Source of the DNA: Acidobacteriota bacterium
Lineage (GTDB): Bacteria > Acidobacteriota > Blastocatellia > RBC074
Assembly (NCBI GenBank): GCA_018269055.1
Contig: JAFDVI010000022.1
Location: 147,078-211,077, forward strand
DNA: 64,000 nucleotides
Reading direction: 5' to 3'
Position numbers and translations under genes: made by a program. Each line of letters starts with the position of its first letter. The stretch's first letter is position 1. The notes beneath the pieces were generated by a model. It saw nothing but the letters and a program-made list of their open reading frames with translations. It was not told the origin of the DNA and did not search any database. This document shows positions 21,054 through 29,983 of the stretch, in pieces.

Positions 21054-21121
21054 AAACCTCCTATTGGCGAAATATTGACGCCTGATAAAGTAAAGCCTGA
21101 GATCAAAGAAAGCCAATCAGG

Positions 21122-21502
21122 CTATCGTTCGCGCGCAGCGTGGATCAATGCTTCCATGTGGTCAAGGTATTGTTCCAGCGCCTGGCGACCGACATCGGTC
21201 AGTTGATATTTTGTTTTTGGGATGCGTCCTTCAAAAGATTTGGTGCAGTTGATGTAGCCCGCATCTTCCAGCTTGCGAGCGTGAACGCTGACATTGCCGT
21301 CAGTTGTTTTTAGTAATTCTTTGAGCGAGCTGAACGTGAGCGATTCGTTGGCGGCCAGTGCGCTGACGATGCCCAGTCGAATGCGTTCGTGAATCAGGTT
21401 GTCGAGTTCCGGCGCGCGCTCTGCGGCCTGCAAAGCCTGCAATGCTCTGGCATCCGTCCGATTTTTGACTTGCCGTGATGTTGATTGAACTGATTTAGCC
21501 AC
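21122..21502 (-). CDS. Winged-helix transcriptional regulator
   Basis: 126 residues from a GTG at 21502, chosen because AAGGAGG lies four bases upstream; the in-frame ATG at 21550 would overlap the previous gene by 56 bases. The middle has a winged-helix fold ([73 protein letters not shown]). It belongs to the ArsR/MarR-like group in which a small DNA-binding protein is coded next to a membrane protein. Its start lies inside the end of the membrane-protein gene (8-base overlap), so it is coupled to it and probably autoregulates the pair. Confidence 0.88.
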   Translation of the reverse strand: MAKSVQSTSRQVKNRTDARALQALQAAERAPELDNLIHERIRLGIVSALAANESLTFSSLKELLKTTDGNVSVHARKLEDAGYINCTKSFEGRIPKTKYQLTDVGRQALEQYLDHMEALIHAARER

Positions 21503-22127
21503 CGTGCCTCCTTGCGATGACAATTCCAAAGATGATGTGCAGGCCTCCAAAACCTGCTGCCAAAAAATAATTGTTCCATTGTGGGGGAGCGATAAGCGCC
21601 ATCACTCCTAAAGCCATAAAACAAAGCCCCATGACAGGCACAACCTTGACTGAAAAGGCTCCGCCCGTGACGACGCCCGTTCCATACAGCAATAGCCACA
21701 TTCCCGGAAGAATCGTTAATGCCTCCTCGACGCGTGAAAGCGCGATGGAAAGCAGCGCACCGGCGATCAGCGGCGGCGTCAAACTGAGCGTGAATCGTCG
21801 CCCCGGTGGAGATAACAGCTTGATTTGCGCGGCTGTCGCCTTGCGCTTCATCATCAGTCCGCCAATGACCAACGCCAGCGGAAGTTCACATCCCCAGACG
21901 TACATCCATTCGTGTTCATCCTGGACGCGGGACGCTATGAAAGCCGCAATCAAGGCTGTTGCTCCAACCAACACGCCGCCCCAACCGGGAACTGCCGTAA
22001 AGGACGATGCGCGCTCCATGGTTTCGCGGATGAAGCGCAGATTGTCCATTGCCCGACCATGCAAGGTGGGCACAGGCAGTGATTCTTCTTCAGGAAGTTC
22101 TGGGCGGAATTGATGAAGGGTTCCCAT
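21495..22127 (-). CDS. Multi-spanning membrane protein, partner of winged-helix regulator
   Basis: About 210 residues from the ATG at 22127. A soluble N-terminus ([31 protein letters not shown]) is followed by about six hydrophobic segments ([89 protein letters not shown]). No transporter motif was recognised. The gene overlaps the winged-helix gene by 8 bases, a pairing seen in many bacteria as regulator plus sensory or effector membrane protein. A good promoter lies so close that the transcript would be nearly leaderless, and no ribosome binding site is visible. A longer start at 22232 is rejected because it would place the promoter inside the gene. Confidence 0.75.
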   Translation of the reverse strand: MGTLHQFRPELPEEESLPVPTLHGRAMDNLRFIRETMERASSFTAVPGWGGVLVGATALIAAFIASRVQDEHEWMYVWGCELPLALVIGGLMMKRKATAAQIKLLSPPGRRFTLSLTPPLIAGALLSIALSRVEEALTILPGMWLLLYGTGVVTGGAFSVKVVPVMGLCFMALGVMALIAPPQWNNYFLAAGFGGLHIIFGIVIARRHGG

Positions 22128-22136
22128 AACGCGGGG

Positions 22137-22165
22137 ATCATAGCGGTCTTGTTCGGCTTTGACAA
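22137..22165 (-). promoter_or_regulatory. Sigma-70-like promoter, near-leaderless
   Basis: Read on the minus strand: TTGTCA (22165-22160), a spacer of exactly 17 bases, then TATGAT (22142-22137). Only 9 bases separate the -10 box from the ATG at 22127, so transcription would begin at or within two or three bases of the start codon. A direct repeat of CTTGTCAAG sits around the -35 box and might be an operator for the winged-helix protein encoded in the operon. Confidence 0.65.
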
Positions 22166-22332
22166 GTACTTGACAAGACAAAGTTATGTTGCAAACCCGC
22201 GTCTTTGCGAGAAACCCGAAAGCCAGATGCAAAATCGCGAATGCGGTTGCGAAAAGGGAATTGCTGGGGTAGAAACGGCTCGCACTTCTTCATCGGTACA
22301 CTTTCAAATCAAACCAACAATGGAGGTTTCAA

Positions 22333-23418
22333 ATGTCTCGAACAGAGCATTACCAACTGAATCGGCGTCGTTTCCTTGCCGGACTGGGAGCGGGATTGAC
22401 AGCGTCAGCGGTTGTACCGCAATTGCTGTTTTCCGCAGAAGCTCGCTTCAGCGAGGAACAGCCGATCATTCTTGGCGCAGGCAATCACAAATACGAATGG
22501 GTTCGCGGCTGGGGAACGCTGCCGGAAGGAATGAAGTTTGGGAGCACGCACGGCGGCGTCGTGGTGGATGCGAAAAACCAAATTTACTTCAGCACAGACG
22601 GCGATGCGGCAATCGCTGTTTTCGACCAGAACGGCAAATATATCCGCTCCATCGGCAAAGAATGGAAGCCGGACAAGGACGGTAACGGCACGCACGACAT
22701 GCAAATTCATAGGGAAGGCAAACAGGAGTTCATTTATCTGGTCAGTTTGTTCCGCAGCGAATTTGCAAAAATTACCACCGCCGGGGAAGTGGTTTGGGTG
22801 AAAGGTTACCCGGAAAAATCCGGCATTTATAAAGACAAAACGCAGTTCAAGCCCACCGGCATCACGGTTGCGCCGTCCGGCGAGTTTTACGTCACGGACG
22901 GATACGGCGCCAATTATGTGCATCATTACAGCGCAAAAGGCGAGTACTTGAATTCCTGGGGCGGAAAAAGCACGCAGGCCAAAGAAGATGGCAAGTTCAG
23001 CACGCCGCACAAAATCATTATTGACCAGCGAGCCGGATCGCCGACGGTATTGGTGACGGACCGTGCCAATCATCGTTTGCAGTGGTTCACGCTGGAAGGC
23101 AAACACATCAAAACAGTAGACGGCACGGAAAATGATTTCCTGCGATTGCCTTCGGTGCTCAGCATTCGCGGGATGGATGTAGCCATCGGCGATTTGAAAG
23201 GCCGCGTGACGATCATTGATAAAGACAACAAACTGGTCACGCACCTGGGCGACAGCGGCAACGACAAGAAACAGGCCACCAACAAAATTCCGCCCGATCA
23301 ATGGGTGGACGGCCAGTTCATCGCCGCGCACGGAATTACTTGGGACAGCAAAGGGAACTTGTATGTTTCCGAATGGAATTTGTCCGGGCGCGTCGTAAAA
23401 TTGAAACGATTGAAATAA
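22333..23418 (+). CDS. Tat-exported NHL-repeat beta-propeller protein
   Basis: 361 residues. GGAGG lies eight bases before the ATG. The twin-arginine signal is NRRRFLAGLGAGLTASAVV, predicting export of a folded protein. The rest is a six-bladed NHL-type propeller, with blades seen in HGGVVVDAKNQIYFSTDGD, GITVAPSGEFYVTDGYG, PHKIIIDQRAGSPTVLVTDR, HRLQWFTLEGKHIKTVDG and HGITWDSKGNLYVSEWN. The fold resembles peptidyl-alpha-hydroxyglycine lyase, but metal ligands were not verified. Such Tat-NHL proteins are common in Acidobacteriota and Planctomycetota and have no settled role. Confidence 0.88.
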   Translation: MSRTEHYQLNRRRFLAGLGAGLTASAVVPQLLFSAEARFSEEQPIILGAGNHKYEWVRGWGTLPEGMKFGSTHGGVVVDAKNQIYFSTDGDAAIAVFDQNGKYIRSIGKEWKPDKDGNGTHDMQIHREGKQEFIYLVSLFRSEFAKITTAGEVVWVKGYPEKSGIYKDKTQFKPTGITVAPSGEFYVTDGYGANYVHHYSAKGEYLNSWGGKSTQAKEDGKFSTPHKIIIDQRAGSPTVLVTDRANHRLQWFTLEGKHIKTVDGTENDFLRLPSVLSIRGMDVAIGDLKGRVTIIDKDNKLVTHLGDSGNDKKQATNKIPPDQWVDGQFIAAHGITWDSKGNLYVSEWNLSGRVVKLKRLK

Positions 23419-23460
23419 ACGCCAAGATGGTTGGCAGTCATAAAGGCGATTCATTTTTAG

Positions 23461-23514
23461 CCACAGAGATCACAGAGTACACAGAGAAAGAAAAATCCTC
23501 AGTGTTCTCTGTGG
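23461..23514. repeat. Inverted 'CACAGAG' intergenic repeat
   Basis: The left arm CCACAGAGATCACAGAG continues with TACACAGAG (23461-23486). The right arm at 23498-23514, read in reverse complement, is CCACAGAGAACACTGAG. CACAGAG is repeated as a short unit. Located just after the NHL gene, it may form a terminator-like hairpin. Similar CACAGAG repeats are frequent between genes in environmental genomes. Confidence 0.6.
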
Positions 23515-23573
23515 CGAGAAACAGGCTCTGTGTAGCCTCAGCCTGAAGAGCTGCCAAGCGTCAACTACTGCTG

Positions 23574-24386
23574 ATGCTTCACTTCTTTTACCTGCTTTTC
23601 TCTACCATCGCCTATCGTCCTTACGTCTTTGTTTTCCTGGCCTGTTACCTGTTTTTGGCAATTACGCACATCGGTCTGAAACGGACGGCGCTGTTTTCCG
23701 TGCTGGCCTTTCTGGTCGCTTTCGTCTGCGAATGGAGCTCAGCGGTGGCCGCGACGGGCTTTCCTTTCGGACTCTACACCTACATCAACACAACCAGCGA
23801 CAAAGAGTTATGGATTGCGGGAGTGCCCTTTATGGACTCGCTTTCGTTCACTTTTTTGAGCTACGTCAGTTGGGAACTGGCGACGCTGCTGCTGGGAAAA
23901 GTGCAGGCAAGCTGGCGCGATGTGCAGGTTTTGAACGCCGAAGGCGTCCGGCGAACCTGGGCGGCAAATTTCCTCGCGCCGTTTTTGATGATGTACCTGG
24001 ACATTATCATTGATCCCGTAGCGCTGCTCGGCGACCGCTGGTTTCTGGGCAAGATTTACTTTTATCCAAATGGCGGCAGTTATTTCGGCATTACGCTGGC
24101 GAATTTCTTGGGCTGGTATTTTGTCTGCTTCGTCATCGTTCGGGCGTTTATCTGGGTGGAAAAAATGGTGTTTACTGGCTCTGCTAACTTGAGCAAAGGA
24201 CTGCTGGATTACCGCTACAAGGCCTTGGGGGCAGTGGGCTTATATTTTGGAGTGCTGGGGTTCAACCTGTTTATGACATTTTGGATCGGCGAACGAATGC
24301 TGGGAGTGGTGGGAGTGATCATCATTTTGCCGATCCTGACAATGCTGCTGCTCAAGTTGCATCAATCCTGGGGCGAAAAAATTTAG
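23574..24386 (+). CDS. cruF: CruF-like carotenoid biosynthesis membrane protein (DUF422)
   Basis: 270 residues, almost entirely hydrophobic, with about seven membrane segments. Family hallmarks are CEWSSAVAATGFPFGLYTY, the loop WIAGVPFMDSLSFTFLSYVS, the FLAPFLMMYLDIIIDPVALL region with two acidic residues in the membrane, and YFYPNGGSYFGITLANFLGW. CruF proteins hydrate the 1,2 double bond of acyclic carotenoid ends, as in bisanhydrobacterioruberin or gamma-carotene derivatives. No other carotenoid gene lies next to it; the phytoene-synthase-like gene at 50.4 kb looks more like a squalene enzyme. The start lacks a strong ribosome binding site. Confidence 0.85.
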   Translation: MLHFFYLLFSTIAYRPYVFVFLACYLFLAITHIGLKRTALFSVLAFLVAFVCEWSSAVAATGFPFGLYTYINTTSDKELWIAGVPFMDSLSFTFLSYVSWELATLLLGKVQASWRDVQVLNAEGVRRTWAANFLAPFLMMYLDIIIDPVALLGDRWFLGKIYFYPNGGSYFGITLANFLGWYFVCFVIVRAFIWVEKMVFTGSANLSKGLLDYRYKALGAVGLYFGVLGFNLFMTFWIGERMLGVVGVIIILPILTMLLLKLHQSWGEKI

Positions 24387-24449
24387 ACTCATTGGCAATT
24401 GCTTCAGTCTCACCGACATTCTTTTTTTGCAATTCGTGTGAGGTAAATC

Positions 24450-25526
24450 GTGATGGGTAAATTCAGAAGCTTTTTGACAGGAATCTTCGTCGTCACAGTC
24501 TGTTGTTTGACCGGTGTGGGAACAGCCAAGGGCCAGGCCCAAAACCAGGAAACGCTGAAAATTGATACCACATTGGTCAGCGTTCCCGTGGTTGTCAGTG
24601 ACCGCGAAGGCCGTTACGTTAGCGGACTAAAAGCTTCAGATTTCACGCTTTACGCCGACCGAGTGAAACAATCCATCGAATTTTTCGCCGACACCGAAGA
24701 ACCCATCAACGTCGCGTTACTGCTCGACACCAGCAAAAGCACAACGCTGGTATTGGATGACATCAAAAAAGCCGCCAAAGATTTCGTCAAACAATTGCGC
24801 CCACAAGATCGCGCGATGATCGTCAGTTTTGATTACAACGAAACGGCGCTGTGCGAATTGACTTCGGACCGCAAAACTCTGGAAAAGGCGATTGGCAAAG
24901 CACGAATCGGGGAAATTCCAGGCACCAAGTTACGCGACGCGGTTTACGACGTGATGCGCGAAGAATTCCGCAACGTCAAAGGGCGCAAAGCGATCATTTT
25001 GCTGACTGACGGAAAAGATTTTGGCAGCGAAGTGTCTGAGCGCCAATTGTTGGACAGCGCAACGGAGGCCGATACGTTGATTTACTCTGTGTTTTACCTT
25101 TCATTGCCGCCCGCGTTGGCGCGCAAGTCGCAAGGTGATCGCGGGGGTTGGGGCAATCCACGAATGGGACGACGCGGAGGAGTTTTCGGACCACGCTTTC
25201 CCATGCCGCCTCCGCAACGTCCCGGGGATGATCAACGCCGACAGCGGCGCGCAGGCCAGGTCGAACGCCGCAATGAAGTCGCAATAGATTTTTTGGAGCA
25301 GTTGTCTGAAGCCTCCGCCGGGCGATATTTCAACAGCGAAGTTGCCAATCTGAAAAACACCTTCGGTCAAATCGTCGAAGAGTTGCGCCATCAATACCGG
25401 TTGGGTTTTTATCCGCCGGATCAGCCTTCCGCTCAATCCGTCGTCCACAGCATCCGAGTTGAGGTTGCCCGTCCCGATATTGTCGTTCGTTCGCGGCGGA
25501 GTTATCGAACCTCTGAGAAACCTTAG
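24450..25526 (+). CDS. Exported VWFA-domain protein (acidobacterial VWFA type)
   Basis: GTG or the adjacent ATG (24453) starts a signal peptide (FLTGIFVVTVCCLTGVGTAKG). The opening ETLKIDTTLVSVPVVVSDR, then KASDFTLYADRVKQSIEFFA, is the standard start of the acidobacterial VWFA-related family (TIGR03436-like). The MIDAS motif DTSKS lies at about residues 93-97. Further metal-site positions are likely in TKLRDAVYDVM and LLTDGKDFGSE. A Pro/Arg/Gly-rich insertion (about 220-265) interrupts the domain. The end HQYRLGFYPPDQPSAQ plus a beta tail is typical. It is likely periplasmic, with protein or matrix binding; precise role unknown. Confidence 0.9.
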   Translation: MMGKFRSFLTGIFVVTVCCLTGVGTAKGQAQNQETLKIDTTLVSVPVVVSDREGRYVSGLKASDFTLYADRVKQSIEFFADTEEPINVALLLDTSKSTTLVLDDIKKAAKDFVKQLRPQDRAMIVSFDYNETALCELTSDRKTLEKAIGKARIGEIPGTKLRDAVYDVMREEFRNVKGRKAIILLTDGKDFGSEVSERQLLDSATEADTLIYSVFYLSLPPALARKSQGDRGGWGNPRMGRRGGVFGPRFPMPPPQRPGDDQRRQRRAGQVERRNEVAIDFLEQLSEASAGRYFNSEVANLKNTFGQIVEELRHQYRLGFYPPDQPSAQSVVHSIRVEVARPDIVVRSRRSYRTSEKP

Positions 25527-25637
25527 CGCAGACCAGCCGGAATGATTGATTGTCGAACCGGATCGGTATACAACAGGCGCGCGCAAAACGGCGCAGTCAC
25601 CCGAACAGCCACAAACTTTTACCGGTCACTGAAAGCT

Positions 25638-27347
25638 ATGAAAAAGTTGTTGTTTGCGTATGCAGTTTTATGCGCCTGGGGAACCCTTGCGTTTGCGGAA
25701 GGCCCGATTCCACCCATTTCATCCGGCTACGGAGCCAATGGCAGCTTCGCCATCACCGTAGATAAATTTGCCAGCCCGCTTTACGACAATGAAAAGGTGC
25801 AAGTTTTCCGGCCCGCGGGCGTCACGCAGCCGGTTCCAGTGATCTTCTTTGTGCCGGGATTCAACAACAACGATCCCGACGAGTATCGCCCATTGATCAA
25901 TCACATCGTCAGCCGAGGCTTCGCGCTGGTGTACTTGCCGTTTCAATTCTTTTCCTGGGACATCTCGCTTCACGAAAAACGCTACAACACGATCTGGGCG
26001 GGCTTTGAGGAAGCGATCAAACGCTTCGGCGCTTCGTTCGATCTGACGCGCATAGGTTTTATGGGGCATTCGTACGGCGCTTCGGCATTGCCAGCGATGA
26101 TGCAGCGCGGCGTGGTCGGCAAAGGCTGGGGCAAAAACGGCGCGTTCATTTATTCGATGGCGGCCTGGTACGTCTACGAATTTGGCGGAAAAGAATACGC
26201 CAACTGGCCGCAGCATGTGAAATTGCTGGTGCAGGTTTTCGAAGACGACGGCGTTTGCGATCACCGCATGAGCAAGGAAATGTACGAACGCGCCAATCTG
26301 CCCATTAGCGAAAAGGAATTCGTCATGCTGCGCAGCGAACGGCGACAGGGTTATACGCTCGATGCAGAACACGGAACGCCTTCAACCGGCAGCGATGAAA
26401 ATGCACTGGATTACTACGGCATTTATCGAATGTTCGATGCGCTGGCGGATTATTCGTTCAGCGGCAGCGCGGCAGGGAAGCGAATCGCGCTCGGCAACGG
26501 CAACGCGGAGCAGCGCTTTATGGGCAACTGGCCGGACGGACAGCCGGTGCGCGAACTGATTGCCGGAGATTGCGTGCCGATCACGCGTTCGTCGAATTCG
26601 TTTCTATTCCCCAACTTCGGTTCGACGATGAGTGTCGCCAATGTGTCTTCGGCCAGTTTGCGCGAAGGAACCGTCGCGCCGGATTCGCTGGTGTCGGCTT
26701 TCGGAGAAGAGCTTTCTGCTTCGGCCAAATCCGCCATCGGACAACCGGCAGAAACGCTGAACAGCACAACCGTCAGAATCAAAGACGGCGTTTGCGCCGA
26801 ACGCTTAGCGCCGCTCTTTTTCGTTTCGCCGGGGCAGGTCAATTACCTGTTTCCATCCGGCGCAGCCAGCGGCGTCGGCACGGTTTCGGTTTTCAACGAA
26901 GCCGGTTCGGTTTCCGTCGCCACTGTTCAAATCAGCAGCACCGCGCCGGGGTTGTTCGCCGCCAACGCCAACGGCCAAGGCGTCGCGGCGGCTTCTGTGC
27001 TGCGCATCAAAGCCAACGGCCAGCAGCAATACGAAAAAGCCGTCCAGTTCGACGCGGCGCAAAACCGGTACGTCGCGCAGCCGATTGATCTGAGCATCCC
27101 CGGCGATAAAGTGTTTCTATTGCTGTTTGGCACAGGGCTTCGCTACCGCAATTCGCTCGGCAGTGTGACTGCGACCATCGGCGGAATTCCCGTTGAAGTT
27201 TTATACGCTGGCCCACAAGGCGGCTTTCTCGGCTTGGATCAGATCAATCTGCGATTGCCGCAAAACCTGGCTGGGCGAGGCGAGGTAAATGTTGTGCTGA
27301 TAGTTGATGGTAAAGTTGGAAATGTGGTCAAGATAGTAGCCAGATAA
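25638..27347 (+). CDS. Secreted alpha/beta hydrolase fused to acidobacterial C-terminal domain
   Basis: The ATG at 25638 begins a signal peptide (MKKLLFAYAVLCAWGTLAFA); an upstream in-frame extension is polar and unlikely. Residues about 45-310 form an alpha/beta hydrolase: an oxyanion-loop region VIFFVPGFNNND and nucleophile motif GHSYG with Ser145; the acid and His are probably in the EDDGVCDH region and around HGTPS. Residues about 331-569 are an intact Solibacter-type C-terminal domain ([55 protein letters not shown]). The hydrolase part resembles chlorophyllase/PET-hydrolase-like lipases in layout, but the substrate is unknown. It directly follows the VWFA gene. Confidence 0.87.
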   Translation: MKKLLFAYAVLCAWGTLAFAEGPIPPISSGYGANGSFAITVDKFASPLYDNEKVQVFRPAGVTQPVPVIFFVPGFNNNDPDEYRPLINHIVSRGFALVYLPFQFFSWDISLHEKRYNTIWAGFEEAIKRFGASFDLTRIGFMGHSYGASALPAMMQRGVVGKGWGKNGAFIYSMAAWYVYEFGGKEYANWPQHVKLLVQVFEDDGVCDHRMSKEMYERANLPISEKEFVMLRSERRQGYTLDAEHGTPSTGSDENALDYYGIYRMFDALADYSFSGSAAGKRIALGNGNAEQRFMGNWPDGQPVRELIAGDCVPITRSSNSFLFPNFGSTMSVANVSSASLREGTVAPDSLVSAFGEELSASAKSAIGQPAETLNSTTVRIKDGVCAERLAPLFFVSPGQVNYLFPSGAASGVGTVSVFNEAGSVSVATVQISSTAPGLFAANANGQGVAAASVLRIKANGQQQYEKAVQFDAAQNRYVAQPIDLSIPGDKVFLLLFGTGLRYRNSLGSVTATIGGIPVEVLYAGPQGGFLGLDQINLRLPQNLAGRGEVNVVLIVDGKVGNVVKIVAR

Positions 27348-27387
27348 GGATGTTTTGCGTCTTCTATGGAGCACGATTTTGTACGGC

Positions 27388-28128
27388 TTAAAGGATATTT
27401 TTAACGGCCCAATTTACACCATCAATCATCTCATCTACCTGGTCCTTGGTGGGTTCATCTGTCTTTTTATGAGTACAAAGATTTCTTATGTCTGCTAAAA
27501 ATTGTACCTTTCTCCACGTAGGCACGTCGTAAACACCAGCCTGTTTTAATGGGTCATTCAAGTCACCAACGGTTGGGTTTGCCTTGGAAATCTTTACTCC
27601 ATGATGACTTGCTACTCTTTGCAGGTGAGACTCAAGCACGACACCTGCCAATGCGCCCGCAGCACGCAAGCTTGTTTTCTTTAACGTCTTAGCGGTGGCG
27701 ATCTCTGCATCTACTATGTCAGCGGCTAAGCTGCCTTCAATGTGAGCTAGCACGCCTTCAATTCGAGAAGACAGGGATTCCAAAATGTGAAACTGATTCA
27801 TCAAGCGAATCATGACAATGTTGTGAATATCAAAAATGGGGTTTCCATATAAGTCATTACGAGGGCTAATCCCTTTAATGTAATCCTGAATAACGTAGTT
27901 CGACGCATCGAGTAGTTTCCTTTTGGGATCAATCAAGTAATAACTTTTGAATTCCTCAAAACGATCACTGGCAAGCGTAGATACTATTTGGACAGACCGA
28001 GTAAACCAAGATTGGTAACTGCGATTAAAGCCAATCAGGTCGTCAATGCTTTTCGCTAGTTTGAGTAACTGCTTTCTCTCGTTAATCAGTGTTTCAAGTT
28101 CCAGTTTAAGCTCTTCTTTTGAGTTCAT
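27388..28128 (-). CDS. HEPN-like protein of unknown function
   Basis: 246 residues, all helical by appearance, without signal peptide or membrane segment. An N-terminal coiled coil (KEELKLELETLINERKQLLK) leads to a middle region of helices. The C-terminal part (about 150-246) ends VQFLADIRNLCTHKKTDEPT, where R-N-x-x-x-H matches the R-x4-6-H signature of HEPN domains, the RNase module of many toxins and abortive-infection proteins. By eye the gene is more AT-rich than its neighbours, which fits horizontal acquisition. No antitoxin gene (MNT or other) is adjacent. Function therefore uncertain; defence is possible. Confidence 0.7.
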   Translation of the reverse strand: MNSKEELKLELETLINERKQLLKLAKSIDDLIGFNRSYQSWFTRSVQIVSTLASDRFEEFKSYYLIDPKRKLLDASNYVIQDYIKGISPRNDLYGNPIFDIHNIVMIRLMNQFHILESLSSRIEGVLAHIEGSLAADIVDAEIATAKTLKKTSLRAAGALAGVVLESHLQRVASHHGVKISKANPTVGDLNDPLKQAGVYDVPTWRKVQFLADIRNLCTHKKTDEPTKDQVDEMIDGVNWAVKNIL

Positions 28129-28194
28129 TGTATTTGGGCATCATAAAAGTGAGTTACTGCTGGGACTCTCTATTCAGTGATGAAGTCATCCTTC

Positions 28195-28611
28195 CTAGGT
28201 TTGATCAGTCCCTTCGCAGTTGATCATCCACGGAATGCCGAAGCGATCCATGAGCATGCCGAACCGCGCTGCCCAGAAGGTTTGCTGAATCGGCATGACG
28301 ACCTTTCCGCCTTCGGCCAAATCGTTAAAGGTGCGCTCGGCGTCAGCGATGCTTTTGATGTGAAGCGAAAGCGAGATGCCTTTTGGTTCTTCGTATTGAC
28401 CCGGAGGCGAATCGGCTCCCATCAAAACCTGGTCGCCGATGGTCAAGCTGCCGTGCATGATTTTGTCCGCCCAACCCGCCGGAGCCTGCTCTGCCATCGG
28501 CGTGCCGCCGTAGCGAAAGACTTCTCCGAGTTTGCCGCCGAGGCACTGTTCGTAGAATTTGAACGCTTCTTCGCAATCTCCCTGAAAACTGAGATACGGT
28601 GTCATCTGCAT
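28195..28611 (-). CDS. VOC-superfamily (PhnB/glyoxalase-like) protein
   Basis: 138 residues, soluble. MTPYLSFQGDCEEAFKFYEQ and LGGKLGEVFRYGG open the fold, DKIMHGSLTIGDQVLMGAD and GISLSLHIKSIADAERTFND form the second paired module, and the end FGMLMDRFGIPWMINC is the typical finish of PhnB-like (3-demethylubiquinone methyltransferase-like) VOC proteins. The usual metal-binding His/Glu positions are not obvious. The role is not assignable; such proteins are widespread and mostly uncharacterised. Confidence 0.88.
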   Translation of the reverse strand: MQMTPYLSFQGDCEEAFKFYEQCLGGKLGEVFRYGGTPMAEQAPAGWADKIMHGSLTIGDQVLMGADSPPGQYEEPKGISLSLHIKSIADAERTFNDLAEGGKVVMPIQQTFWAARFGMLMDRFGIPWMINCEGTDQT

Positions 28612-28944
28612 AAGAAATCTCCTTTCGACGACTGATCTGTTTGGTTTTTAGAAAAAGAATTTCCGAAGAAAGTCCCGAAGGGACGGCGAGAGAATAGCTC
28701 CGGATGAAATCCGGGGAACAAGGCCAATCACCTTTCAAGCCCCGGCAGGGGCGACAGACATAGCGATTTTGAAAGCTTGGCTTTCGCCCCGCTGGGGCTT
28801 GGGAACTTTGCTGACCATACACCCCGGATTTCATCCGGGGCTAATTTCTGTTCACCCCTTTGGGGTTCTGGTCGGAACATCATTTTCTTCGTTTTTATCG
28901 CTAACTGCTTGCCACAACCGAAAGTGTGACTGGAATTCAATTTC
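28612..28944. repeat. 333-base intergenic region with nested inverted repeats
   Basis: No gene is seen here. Two copies of a CCGGATGAAATCCGGGG unit lie in opposite orientation (28696-28717 and 28822-28840, the latter a palindrome CCCCGGATTTCATCCGGGG). Inside them are two opposite GCCCCGGCAGGGGC / GCCCCGCTGGGGC units (28739-28752 and 28787-28798). The whole could fold into one long branched hairpin. A further CCCCTTTGGGG palindrome lies at 28855-28865. These are repetitive extragenic elements of the kind often found in this phylum. Confidence 0.65.
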
Positions 28945-29895
28945 TTACTTCGCAATCTTCAGTGGCAATTTGACCAACAGCGGTTTGCCTGGTTTTGCCG
29001 CGACGCGGAAAAGCGTTTGCGGCGGCGGATCGTCGGAGCTCAGGCGACCTTTCTTGTTGCTTCCGGCGGCTTGTTCAGACCGCGTGTAGCTCTGTCCAGC
29101 GCCGCCTTCCAATTCCAGTTGTTCGACTTTCGTGCCCCATAAACGCTCCCATTTTTCCACTTCGGTGGGGGGGAGTTCGATGGGCTGGTAATTTCCTTCA
29201 TCGTCGCGTGTGGCTTTAGGCAAACCTTCCAGCGGAGTTGGCGTCACCAACACGGTCAGCATTTCAGCCGTCTGGCGTTTGGGGTTGTCCTGTTTCAGCG
29301 GTTCGACTTCAAAAAATGGCTCATCGCCGCCGTTGGGAATTTCGATCACGCGACCGGCGGCGACTTTGTTGTCATCCTGAACGGGATTGAGCGGGTACAC
29401 CAGATACGGATTGCTGACCGAACCGTCTTCGTATTGTTCGCGGTCAAGCACGTAAATGTAACCGGTGCGGGGAACTTCAATGCTCAGCCGCAGCATTTGG
29501 CCTTTGGTGAACGCCGTCGAAGCTTCGACGCGTTCGGCGGCGAAATCGGATTTCTTGCCTTTGCGCGTCACCAGAATGCGTGCGATGTCTTCTTTGGGCT
29601 TGGAGGCGGCGACATCTTCATACGGTTTCAAGCGCCAGACGGTGATGCCGACGACGGAGTTGCGTTCGGCTGCGGTTGTGATTGCGCCCTTTTCCAACGC
29701 CGGCGAAGTCCGTTTGTACGCCGGTCGTGAAGCAGGTTTTGTGGATTTTGCCTGCGTCGTCGCCGGGCGATAGTTCGGCGGCCAGAAACGGCGTTCCGTA
29801 TCGCCCTGGCTTTGAGCCATCGCGGTGAAAGCGCAGAGCGTGAGAATCGCCGCAATGGCAATTGCGAATTGAAGATGCCTGAATTGTTTGCTCAT
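28945..29895 (-). CDS. Exported DUF4384-domain protein
   Basis: 316 residues. The signal peptide is LQFAIAIAAILTLCAFTAMA. A Pro/Lys/Thr-rich linker follows, then a domain of about 130 residues with TAFTKGQMLRLSIEVPRTGY and IYVLDREQYEDGSVSNPYLV, matching DUF4384 (a beta domain often fused to caspase-like peptidases or protein kinases). The C-terminal tail ends with LFRVAAKPGKPLLVKLPLKI. The gene follows the exported TPR-CHAT gene by 88 bases on the same strand, so the pair probably acts together outside the cytoplasm. Confidence 0.82.
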   Translation of the reverse strand: MSKQFRHLQFAIAIAAILTLCAFTAMAQSQGDTERRFWPPNYRPATTQAKSTKPASRPAYKRTSPALEKGAITTAAERNSVVGITVWRLKPYEDVAASKPKEDIARILVTRKGKKSDFAAERVEASTAFTKGQMLRLSIEVPRTGYIYVLDREQYEDGSVSNPYLVYPLNPVQDDNKVAAGRVIEIPNGGDEPFFEVEPLKQDNPKRQTAEMLTVLVTPTPLEGLPKATRDDEGNYQPIELPPTEVEKWERLWGTKVEQLELEGGAGQSYTRSEQAAGSNKKGRLSSDDPPPQTLFRVAAKPGKPLLVKLPLKIAK

Positions 29896-29983
29896 GATTT
29901 TCCTCCGTTTGATGACGAACGGGCACGATTATACCGAGGAGATGACCTCGCGCTGTTACCTGAATCACAGCGACGAGAAAAGA

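Noticed and set aside
22405..23454. Long open frame on the minus strand (349 codons) opposite the NHL-propeller gene
   Set aside because: No ribosome binding site or family motif; it mirrors the codon pattern of the real gene, which has a Tat signal and a Shine-Dalgarno site.
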